DNA of 37,600 nucleotides, from NCBI GenBank assembly GCA_022828135.1, contig JAJEJB010000057.1, forward strand, positions 1 through 37,600, written 5' to 3'. The translations under genes and the position numbers were made by a program. This document shows, piece by piece, positions 1 to 7,317 of this stretch. Source of the DNA: Acidimicrobiia bacterium (lineage in GTDB: Bacteria; Actinomycetota; Acidimicrobiia; Acidimicrobiales; Aldehydirespiratoraceae). Below the pieces are notes generated by a model that worked only from the letters and a program-made list of their open reading frames with translations, had not been told where the DNA came from and made no database searches. The stretch's first letter is position 1; every line of letters starts with the position of its first letter.

Positions 1-209
1 AGGTGCGTGTGGGCATAGCGGATGAAGCGGGCCTCAGAGCCGAGCCCCAGCAGAGCCTGAAGCACCGCCAACGTCGCCAGCTCCGCGTCCGACAGCCGCG
101 GCGCGATCCCCACCGCGGGCCGCTCAGGCGCCCACTGCGGATTCGCCGCCAACAAATCGTCGATCCGCACATACAGTGCACACACGAGGGTGTCCAAGTC
201 CGGGTTCAT
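1..209 (-). CDS. IS982-family transposase, N-terminal fragment
   Basis: Reading leftwards from ATG at 209, the frame stays open to the window edge (69 codons visible). The residues begin MNPDLDTLVCALYVRIDD and continue with a region containing LSDAELATLAVLQALLG. This is the usual N-terminus of IS982-family DDE transposases in actinobacteria, which runs before the catalytic domain. The catalytic DDE residues lie outside the window, so I cannot say whether the element is intact. A 13-base inverted repeat brackets the start codon (separate entry). Confidence 0.75.
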   Translation of the reverse strand, partial: MNPDLDTLVCALYVRIDDLLAANPQWAPERPAVGIAPRLSDAELATLAVLQALLGLGSEARFIRYAHTH

Positions 210-263
210 GCCGAGATCCTCCAAGATCGGGGCCTGTGGACAACCCCGAGCTTGGACACCCTC
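186..263. repeat. 13-base perfect inverted repeat around the transposase start
   Basis: GAGGGTGTCCAAG at 186-198 is the exact reverse complement of CTTGGACACCCTC at 251-263. The left arm lies inside codons 4-8 of the transposase gene, and the right arm is about 40 bases upstream of its ATG. In the transcript the arms could pair and place the ribosome binding region and start codon in a loop. As DNA they could form an operator. Either reading is inference. Confidence 0.6.
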
Positions 264-302
264 ACCCCCCAATGGTGGACCCCACCCCTTGGAACTACTC
301 GT

Positions 303-803
303 CTAGGCCGTCGGCAGGTCGGGTGAGATGTCGATCGGCGGGTCGGCCAGATCGCCGGCCACGACTGCGGGGAGGAACTCCCGCAGGCGAGCCGGGACCG
401 TGGGCTCGGTATTGGCCAGCAGCTCGTCGAGTGTCCACCAGCCCGCCTCGATGAAGGCGGCGGCCTCGAGCGCCTCCAGGCCGCGGGGGCGGTATTCGCC
501 GCCGTCACACCAAGCCACGTGGATCCGCTCGTTCGACTCGAAGCGCATCCCGCAGAACGTGTACTCCACGTACTGGGTCCACACGCACGGTCCCATCTCC
601 ACGTCGGTGATGCCGGTCTCCTCGTGCAGCTCCCGCCGGCAAGCCGCAGCCGAGTCCTCGCCGTAGCCGACACCTCCGCCCGGTATCTCGAGCCACTCAG
701 GCTTGTGAGGGTCGATCGGATCCTCCGATCGGATCAGGAACACCCGGCGGGCACCGTCGAGCAGCACGCAGCGGGCCGCCGGACGCCGGATCAGGAACGA
801 CAC
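303..803 (-). CDS. Nudix (MutT-like) hydrolase
   Basis: This 166-residue protein carries a complete Nudix box: Gly, five residues, Glu, seven residues, then REL-HEE-TGI, within the stretch GGVGYGEDSAAACRREL followed by HEETGI. The family hydrolyses nucleoside diphosphates linked to another group, using divalent metal bound by the REXXEE glutamates. The preceding IPGGG and the strand EWLEIPGG are typical. The start is GTG at 803. It lies 11 bases after the stop of the gene at 815-1150 on the same strand, so the two probably share a transcript. The substrate cannot be told from sequence. It could be a housecleaning dNTPase or an ADP-ribose or NADH pyrophosphatase. Confidence 0.88.
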   Translation of the reverse strand: MSFLIRRPAARCVLLDGARRVFLIRSEDPIDPHKPEWLEIPGGGVGYGEDSAAACRRELHEETGITDVEMGPCVWTQYVEYTFCGMRFESNERIHVAWCDGGEYRPRGLEALEAAAFIEAGWWTLDELLANTEPTVPARLREFLPAVVAGDLADPPIDISPDLPTA

Positions 804-814
804 GGACTCCGCTC

Positions 815-1150
815 TCAGACGGGGGCGGGACGGTGCCTGACCGCGGAGAAGACCTCGATCGTGATCGGCGTGTCGGGCCTCGGCTCGCCGTCCACCGATG
901 CGACCCCGTCGGCGATGAGGCTGAAGCCGTCGGCGGCCGGCGACCAGAGCACCACCACGTCGGGCCGGGCGACCGCGTTGGCCGCCGCACCGCGGCCGAC
1001 CACCGCCTGGATCACGCCCCGGCCGTCGATGTCGACCTTCACGTGGATGATCCGGGTCCGACCGTCGTCACCCACCGTCAGCACGAAGGCCGTCGGCCCG
1101 TGCTCGGCTGCTACCGAGGCCAGGTCCTGCGGTTCGACGGCAAAGCTCAC
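815..1150 (-). CDS. Pyridoxamine 5'-phosphate oxidase-like FMN-binding split-barrel protein
   Basis: The 111-residue product (VSFAVEPQDLASVAAEHGP onward) looks like the short split-barrel proteins of the PNPOx-like superfamily. It has an alternating beta pattern AFVLTVGDDGRTRIIHVKVDIDG, then a GRGAAANAVARPDVVVLW segment where PNPOx relatives contact the FMN phosphate. These proteins usually bind FMN or F420 and reduce or sequester small molecules. I chose GTG at 1150 because the fold begins there. An in-frame ATG at 1204 would add 18 residues with no family likeness. It is upstream of and probably cotranscribed with the Nudix gene. Between it and 1356 I see no further gene. Confidence 0.65.
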   Translation of the reverse strand: MSFAVEPQDLASVAAEHGPTAFVLTVGDDGRTRIIHVKVDIDGRGVIQAVVGRGAAANAVARPDVVVLWSPAADGFSLIADGVASVDGEPRPDTPITIEVFSAVRHRPAPV

Positions 1151-1355
1151 CGCTTCAGACGCTAGCCGGGATCCAGCGCGGCCATTACCCCTTACCACTG
1201 GCAACCCGGGGCGTTCAGCCGTGGAACCCCTTCCGCCCCTACTCCGACTTCAAGCGCGACGAGCCAGTGGTTGGCATGATCCTCTCCTGTTCACAGCACC
1301 CACCTGCGGACATCTCAGATCACGCCCGATACACAGTACTGCTGACAATCCCGCG

Positions 1356-4300
1356 TCAAGCTCGGGAAGATCCCGGCATCGTTATCTTGAAGTAGCGCGT
1401 GCGGCCGAAGCCGATGCTGAAGCGTGCCGGGTCGAACTCAGCTGGTTTGACGTACCATGCTTGCGACATCCGCATCGATGCGGATGCGGCGGCGAAGGCG
1501 ACGGCGTGCAGCTTTGATCCCGTGAGGCCCAACTCAAAGTTGTAGTTGTCGTTGACGTAGTAGCGGTGGTGCGCCAAGGCGATGGCAATCAGCGCTGAGG
1601 AGAGATCATCGGTTTCGAGATCGATTATCTCGGAGGACTCGGCGACGCGCGAAGCAACACGCGCCGCCCGGCGAGCCAGGTCGGATCTCGGGGATCCCTC
1701 GGGCGGCGCTAGTACGTCGATACGGTCGAAGTCGCGTTCTTCGACCAGGGACAAGAGCCGCTGGTGTTTCGGAGAAGCGGATGCGACGAGGCAGCGACGT
1801 CGCGACTCATCGGCGTCTGTCAACAAGAGAGGCTCAAATACGTACGGCCCTATCTCGCCAAGCCAAACGTCGTCGAGACCTTCCAATACACCCCATATAT
1901 CCTCATCCGCTTCTGCCTTTAGGACCGGCTCGATTTTCTCGTCAAGCGGGTAGTGCCTCTCAGCCTGAGTGTGGGCAACGAGAACATGGGTGTCCCGCAC
2001 GAGCGCTCGGCGAACCGCCTGAAAGATTAGTGGCTTCGCGAGTCCCGTTATGTCGATCAATGTCGGCCCCGGAGGAGGTGTAGGTTGAGTGTCTGAACTC
2101 AGGCTTGAGTAGTCGATAACGTCAACGATCTGAACCGAGCGATCCACTAGTTGTTGGATCTCTTCCCCGTGTCCCTGTGCTGGATATCGTATGAGCATAG
2201 AGTGGTCAGGACTGACAGTGCTAAGGACTCGTTGGGTGGACTCAAGGGTTCTAGTCTCAAAACCCAGCCCTAGCACGAGTGATCGAGGATTAGTCTCCCT
2301 CAACTCATCGGCTGTGAGTTCTAGTACTTTCGGCGTCCGCATATCCGATAGATCGGCCTCAAGTAGTGCTTGCTCAGTGCCCTCATCGTGCAGCTCGCCT
2401 TCAAAGAGGGTCTGAGGACGAGGCGAACTCTTGACGCCGTTCACGTTCTTGAGCCGATGCGTTTGTTCATCTTCCAGGGGAGCTTCTTGGTCCTCAGCGT
2501 CTTCGAGCGGCCCTCCGAGATTCCGCATGAGGATCTCCTTGCTGCGTTTGGGATCCGAAAGCCACTCTCGGAGATCCTCACCGCTCAACTCGAATCGGTC
2601 GCGATCTGACAGGCCAATGAAGCTCGATAGGCCAAAGAGCTTCCGAAACTTCAGGATGAAGTTCTGGATCGGATCACCATCGCGGGTCTTCGCTCTCGGA
2701 GCACCGCCCTGTAAGACGAATACACCAGCGTCAATCAGCTTGCGCAACTCCTCAAACTGCTGTTCGCTGTCATCAGTTGTGACCCGAACGTAGATGCTCG
2801 AATACTGGCGTAAGCGTCCTTGGCCAGCCGACGCGACCAAGAGGTCCCTTGCAGCCTGAGCGAACCCAATGGCAAAGTCCTTGAAACGCCCATCTCTGTG
2901 ATTCACATGATAGAGACGTTCGGCACAATAATCGAGGAAAGCTTGATGTTGGACTCGCGGTGGGATTGGCACCAAGTCCCCACCGGATCGCCGGAGCATC
3001 GACTCGTAAATCGCTAGCACGTCACCAATGTCGCCGACACACACTGCCGTCAGCGCGCGGAGGCCGTAATAGAGCTGCTTTCGTTCGCTGGAGGTGGCTG
3101 AAGAGTTCGCAATGTTCTGTGCAATTGATGTAAGTGTTGTATTCCCGAGGAGATCAGTGGGAGATACGTTTGTCGGATGTGTCGGATACTGCTCGGCCCT
3201 GAGAGCGAGGATGTCGCGGATAAGGTTCGAGCCCCCTCCCTTCTTGAGGGGCATCTTCATACGCTCGTTTACCCTCGCACCCAAGTCAAATACTTTGTAA
3301 TCCCGCCCTGGTCGTGCATGTTCGATCAAGCCGGGCGACTTTAGTACATATTCAAGTGTCTGATGTTCGGTGGTCATCTTGAACGCACACACTTCGCTTG
3401 CGAAGACGAGCCGCGAGACGAGTTGCTGGATGCTCTCCTCGCTCAGATGGCGGGTTGATACGTCATCCAATAGGAAGAACGTAGGTGAACCAGCCCATAT
3501 GGTTGAGCAATTCCACATCGACTCTGCAAGAGCTACAAACGCTGCTGACGGGTCCGTCGTGAGCTGATGTTCGCTCTCACCTCTCTGCAACGACGCAAGG
3601 ATCCGAAGCGTGAGTCGCTCAAGGGCCCACTCATCATCGGCGAGATCCGTCGGCACGTTCTTCACGTAGTCGGCGAGCACTTCGCCCACGTTTCGGGCGG
3701 CACCTAGCGAGAGTAGGGACGAGTCCAACTCGCGCAGGTGCCGGATTGCCCTGAGCGCCTCGCGCGCGAATGCGATGAACAACCGCGCTTCCGGCAAGTG
3801 GAGGGGCTGCGCCTTTCCGAGCAGATCGAGAAGTCGGTTGCACGAGACGTAGAGCCCAACGAAGCGATCTGAGGCCAGTCGATCGCCAATCGGCCGCGTG
3901 TCATCATTCTCTTGGTGCGCAGCAGCACGGGCATGAAACGTCAAGGAACGGAGCAGCATCGTCTTGCCGCATCCACGCATCCCGGAAATGACTTGCGGAC
4001 CTTGAATCCTAATCTCCTCCAACCAGTCGCCATCCGGATCGACGAGCAACTTAGGGACGAACCATGGATGGAGGGTCTGTGCGTTGTAGGAGTCATCGAA
4101 GCGACGCAGCGGTGGGGGATTCTTCCACGGGGACGCAATGAACTCGTAGGAATGGCGAATCCGGTCGCGCAACACGGCGAACTCGGGAGGTCGCTGGTTC
4201 ACAGCCTCTGGCGCGAGCAACGCTGCGATTTCCTGAAGTTGTCCAGCCAGCCGATAGTCAATATCAGCGGTCTCGCCGGGTCGCTGGATTAGGCGTGAGG

Positions 4301-5015
4301 CAAAGGTCTCGATGTATCTGCCTATAGAGTGGAGGTCACCGAGGCGGACAGTGTCGCTCTTGCTTCCATCGGTGACTGAACCGAGATCGACAGCGACAAC
4401 ACGTATCGAGCTATCGAGAGCCTCGGCCCTCCTCGAACTGTCTGGGAGAGTCTGGACAATGATGTTGCTGCCATGAAGGTCATTGTGGAATGATTCCCTC
4501 GCCTGGAGTTCCTCTAGAAGCTGGAGTAGGTCGAGGACGATCTGAGCGACTGTCCGAGATGAGGGTGGCGGCTCAGCACTCAAGACGTCCTCGAGTGGCA
4601 TTCCTTCAATGAAATCAAGCTGTGCCACATAGCAGGGCATCGTGAGATCACCAAAGGTCACGTCCAGATTGAAGATGTTGTGGATCCGAACCAGGTGGTC
4701 AGAGCCCTCAGCCACTGCACTGTGGACTCTGCTCTCATGCTCGAAGTCCTTTCCGTAGTCTTTGAACGTTTCATAGATCTTCTCTGGCGCGACCTTGAGT
4801 ACGTAATTTGTGTTGAGTGCTCCGTATGTCACCTGGTAGACCGCGGAATAGAAGCCCCTGCTAAGCGCCTTAACCACCTTAAAGTCGCCGATTGACTCGG
4901 GGGCGTGCGTGAGCGGAAACCCATATGTTCGCCCACAGTCTGGGCACCTGTCATCAAAGGACCGCGGTTCGCGGCTGAACTTCGGATGCACGAAACAACA
5001 AAGTGGTCGATTCAC
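1356..5015 (-). CDS. Kinase-like / P-loop ATPase / CARF-like multidomain protein, putative defence protein
   Basis: The 1219-residue protein has several visible parts. Residues 6-27 hold Cys-Cys, His and a CPDCG knuckle, suggesting a zinc ribbon. Residues about 43-290 form a protein-kinase-like domain: loose glycine loop LSRGFYSAVYQV, VLK lysine 74, glutamate 94, catalytic HNDLHGSN (177-184) and DLG (210-212), so it looks catalytically competent. A P-loop ATPase follows, with Walker A GMRGCGKT (345-352) and Walker B FFLLDD (513-518), resembling ORC/CDC6-type or STAND NTPases. An acidic linker sits at about 836-890. The last 300 residues contain two Rossmann-like units with matching motifs DITGLAKP (988-995) and LTGSKLHA (1164-1171), like the TGGTK-type turn of CARF sensor domains; this assignment is inference. 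It starts at GTG 5015, overlapping the stop of the phosphorylase-like gene by GTGA, so translation is coupled. The C-terminal half is AT-richer than core genes. No family name is recognised for the whole protein. Confidence 0.7.
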   Translation of the reverse strand: MNRPLCCFVHPKFSREPRSFDDRCPDCGRTYGFPLTHAPESIGDFKVVKALSRGFYSAVYQVTYGALNTNYVLKVAPEKIYETFKDYGKDFEHESRVHSAVAEGSDHLVRIHNIFNLDVTFGDLTMPCYVAQLDFIEGMPLEDVLSAEPPPSSRTVAQIVLDLLQLLEELQARESFHNDLHGSNIIVQTLPDSSRRAEALDSSIRVVAVDLGSVTDGSKSDTVRLGDLHSIGRYIETFASRLIQRPGETADIDYRLAGQLQEIAALLAPEAVNQRPPEFAVLRDRIRHSYEFIASPWKNPPPLRRFDDSYNAQTLHPWFVPKLLVDPDGDWLEEIRIQGPQVISGMRGCGKTMLLRSLTFHARAAAHQENDDTRPIGDRLASDRFVGLYVSCNRLLDLLGKAQPLHLPEARLFIAFAREALRAIRHLRELDSSLLSLGAARNVGEVLADYVKNVPTDLADDEWALERLTLRILASLQRGESEHQLTTDPSAAFVALAESMWNCSTIWAGSPTFFLLDDVSTRHLSEESIQQLVSRLVFASEVCAFKMTTEHQTLEYVLKSPGLIEHARPGRDYKVFDLGARVNERMKMPLKKGGGSNLIRDILALRAEQYPTHPTNVSPTDLLGNTTLTSIAQNIANSSATSSERKQLYYGLRALTAVCVGDIGDVLAIYESMLRRSGGDLVPIPPRVQHQAFLDYCAERLYHVNHRDGRFKDFAIGFAQAARDLLVASAGQGRLRQYSSIYVRVTTDDSEQQFEELRKLIDAGVFVLQGGAPRAKTRDGDPIQNFILKFRKLFGLSSFIGLSDRDRFELSGEDLREWLSDPKRSKEILMRNLGGPLEDAEDQEAPLEDEQTHRLKNVNGVKSSPRPQTLFEGELHDEGTEQALLEADLSDMRTPKVLELTADELRETNPRSLVLGLGFETRTLESTQRVLSTVSPDHSMLIRYPAQGHGEEIQQLVDRSVQIVDVIDYSSLSSDTQPTPPPGPTLIDITGLAKPLIFQAVRRALVRDTHVLVAHTQAERHYPLDEKIEPVLKAEADEDIWGVLEGLDDVWLGEIGPYVFEPLLLTDADESRRRCLVASASPKHQRLLSLVEERDFDRIDVLAPPEGSPRSDLARRAARVASRVAESSEIIDLETDDLSSALIAIALAHHRYYVNDNYNFELGLTGSKLHAVAFAAASASMRMSQAWYVKPAEFDPARFSIGFGRTRYFKITMPGSSRA

Positions 5016-6223
5016 TGAATGATCCCCAAGTCTTCTTCAACACATTGGGCAGAAGGGGCAGTGATGGTGTTGATATAATGCGAGAGTGACTCGGCGAGAC
5101 CTCGTGGATTGTCGACGTCCCGAACTGCGGCAAGGACATGCCCATTTGACACCCACTCGTCGATATTGGCGTTGAGGATGACACCGCAGGGGTCGGGGAA
5201 GGAACCGCCCGCGGTCGAATGTGGGACACTCTGTCTTCTAACGAGCACGCGGCGGATGCCATCGATGTCGACGGCCACATAACCGGGCTGTTTCGCCACA
5301 ATCTCGACTCGGTCAGCGAGTCGGACACGTTCAACGTGTTTGTTGTACTCGCTGAGTGCAACCCCATGCTCACAAAGCATGGACTCGTGCACTCGCACGG
5401 CCCTTGCCAGCGTCGCGTCCTCCTGGCCTGCCGCGCGACCGTTTGCCAGCGATGCAAGGGCTAGACAATCGTGTACGTGCCGCAGGAGCCAGCCCCTTGC
5501 AGTTCCGCTGATGGCTTGATCGAGAGCGACGAGGGCTTCCCCCCGCCCTATGTACGGCTGTGCGATGCCAGTGACTCCACTGAGTGAGCAAACGGCGACT
5601 ACGTCGAGAATGTCGGCCACTTCGACGAAGCGATGAGCGTTGGCGCGTGCGGTGACAGGGTCGGGGCCGAAGTTTCCGTGTGGGCCGACCCGAATATCGA
5701 GTGCGACGCGTCCAACTCCGGCGGCTAGCTTCTTTGAGAGAAGGCTCGCGATCGCGAGTTCGGGGATCGCCTGGGCACCGTTCTCCTTTCGCCACTCAAA
5801 GAAGGAAGCATCGAGAGGGCAAAAGTGGCCACCAGCCATCGTGTGAAGATAGCCACAGGACTCCAAGACGGCCCTAGCGTCCTGGAGGTCTAACTCGGTC
5901 CGGAAACCAGGTAGCGATCCGAGCGTGTCAATGCCACCGGCTGGGCGCCCCGGAACTGCGATCTTAGAGACACGAGCGGCGCAGGCAGCGGCCAAGGGTG
6001 CCAGCAATGTTGTCAAAGAACCTGGGCCACCAGTGGATGCGATATCGATCCGCTCAGCCGTCGGCTTCCCGATGGACGGGCCGCTTCCGGCCAAGACCTC
6101 AGTCAACCGGGCAAGGTCCTCAGGTGATGCTCCTGGGGCCCCCTCGGCGATTGCTGGACCGACGGCGTCTGGGCCTTTCGTCGGCAACGCCTCCACCGCA
6201 CTCCGGAACCTAGTCACAGACAC
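5012..6223 (-). CDS. Divergent pyrimidine nucleoside phosphorylase homologue (thymidine/AMP phosphorylase fold)
   Basis: The 403-residue protein aligns by eye with DeoA-type thymidine phosphorylases over its length. It has phosphate-loop STGGPG (63-68), GGIDTLGSLPGF (96-107), CPLDASFF where DeoA has its LxPAD motif, then arginine 145, serine 160 and the KK pair 164-165 matching DeoA Arg171, Ser186 and Lys190. LDIRVGPHGNFG (175-186) and a C-terminal phosphorylase-type domain from about 300 follow. The family splits pyrimidine nucleosides or nucleotides with phosphate to base and (deoxy)ribose 1-phosphate. Where DeoA has VDKHSTGG, this protein has IDIASTGG, so the conserved Lys-His pair is lost. 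The substrate may differ or activity may be altered. The start is GTG at 6223. It is the first gene of a two-gene operon with the kinase/ATPase protein, which argues against ordinary nucleoside salvage. Confidence 0.75.
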   Translation of the reverse strand: MSVTRFRSAVEALPTKGPDAVGPAIAEGAPGASPEDLARLTEVLAGSGPSIGKPTAERIDIASTGGPGSLTTLLAPLAAACAARVSKIAVPGRPAGGIDTLGSLPGFRTELDLQDARAVLESCGYLHTMAGGHFCPLDASFFEWRKENGAQAIPELAIASLLSKKLAAGVGRVALDIRVGPHGNFGPDPVTARANAHRFVEVADILDVVAVCSLSGVTGIAQPYIGRGEALVALDQAISGTARGWLLRHVHDCLALASLANGRAAGQEDATLARAVRVHESMLCEHGVALSEYNKHVERVRLADRVEIVAKQPGYVAVDIDGIRRVLVRRQSVPHSTAGGSFPDPCGVILNANIDEWVSNGHVLAAVRDVDNPRGLAESLSHYINTITAPSAQCVEEDLGIIQ

Positions 6224-6339
6224 ATCGTACGGCCAGCCATACCCGGCTCAGCCCGACTACAGGCCGCTAGCGACCGAACCGCTCAGGGCCATCGTCGTGG
6301 ATCGAATCGAGGGCGGCTACGAGCGCCGCCGCGCCGCTA

Positions 6340-6724
6340 TGCCGGCCAGACGGTCACCTGGTCAGTCTCGAACACCTCGGAGCACTCGTCCGCCGCCACG
6401 GCGCCACCGGCCGAGCGATCGAGAAGATCATGCGCCCTGACACAATCGTGATCGACGACACCGGCCTGCTCCAAAGTCACTCCGCGACCGCCGAAGCGCT
6501 CTACCTGGTCGTCGACGCCACCGGGAACGCTCCGTCGCCCTGCCGAGCAGCCTGCAGACAGCCGAGCTCGACGAACTCTGCCCAAGACCATCTCCAACGT
6601 CACCGTCGACCGGCTCATGCGGGTCTGGCGAGACGTAGCGGTCTGTGTGGCGGTGGCAAATGGCCATGCGGTCTTCTCCCATCTGTTCGTCGACGCACTC
6701 TTGAGGCCGGGCCGCGGTCCGTGA
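6340..6724 (+). pseudogene. Decayed IS21-family istB (ATP-binding transposition protein)
   Basis: Three pieces in shifting frames match the C-terminal half of IstB-type helpers. They are HLVSLEHLGALVRRHGATG with RAIEKIMRPDTIVIDDTGLL (Walker B region, to about 6525), then ERSVALPSSLQTAELDEL, then LPKTISNVTVDRLMRVW up to about 6650. Intact relatives read IDDIGLL, EKRSVAxSSNLHPxGFDELMPKTxxxxTVDRL. At least two frameshifts separate the pieces, and the Walker A half is missing. There is no istA nearby. This is a relic that now sits between the two divergent defence operons. The TGA at 6722-6724 ends the last open frame. Confidence 0.7.
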
Positions 6725-6861
6725 ACGATGGGGCGAACTAGTGTCAGAGGGTGGCGGGCCCGAGCTGGCACCTCCCGCCTGGCCGTCCTGGTAGCGCGCC
6801 GCTGCGTGAGTTGTCGTACCCTCTGTTCCTGGTGGTGAGGCTCCAGCAACAAGTCCCATCG

Positions 6862-7317
6862 GTGTCGGCTGTCACACTCCGTCGCCATGATGGCGGCGGC
6901 AACCCACTGGTTAGCAGCGCTTCGTCACGTATGTCGCGTCAGCGCACGCGGGACACCGAGCCGGAGTTGGTGCTTCGACGTGAGCTCCACGGTCGCGGCA
7001 TGCGCTACAGAGTGGGCTACCCGGTACCTGGCAACCGAAGGAGGTCGATCGACATTGCGTTTGTTGGGATCCGCCTCGCGGTCTTCGTCGACGGTTGCTT
7101 CTGGCATGGCTGTCCCGTACATGGAACGTGGCCGATGGCCAATGCGGAGTGGTGGGAGAACAAGATCAAGATGAACCGTGTGCGTGACGCCGACACGAAT
7201 CGCCTTCTCAGGGAGCACGGCTGGGAGCCCCTTCGAATCTGGGAGCACGACATCTCGACCGGTGCTGACCGTGTGATCGAGGCGTACTCCCGTCGCCGAA
7301 GGAGTGTGGGGCCTTGA
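6862..7317 (+). CDS. vsr: Very-short-patch-repair (Vsr) type DNA endonuclease
   Basis: The product carries the Vsr signature: RTRDTEPELVLRRELHGRG, then the metal-binding aspartate in SIDIAF, VFVDGCFWHGCPVHG with the zinc and catalytic His/Cys residues, WENKIKMNRVRD, and WEPLRIWEHD near the end. Vsr nicks next to T:G mismatches made when 5-methylcytosine deaminates, and it usually accompanies a cytosine-5 methyltransferase, as here. The start is uncertain. An ATG at 6931 would cut off the SASSRMSRQ segment that relatives keep, so I favour an upstream GTG (6862; others in frame at 6832 and 6835). The stop overlaps the methyltransferase start by 4 bases (TTGA). In Z1-type systems Vsr-fold proteins may act as restriction nucleases rather than only in repair. 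Confidence 0.88.
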   Translation: MSAVTLRRHDGGGNPLVSSASSRMSRQRTRDTEPELVLRRELHGRGMRYRVGYPVPGNRRRSIDIAFVGIRLAVFVDGCFWHGCPVHGTWPMANAEWWENKIKMNRVRDADTNRLLREHGWEPLRIWEHDISTGADRVIEAYSRRRRSVGP

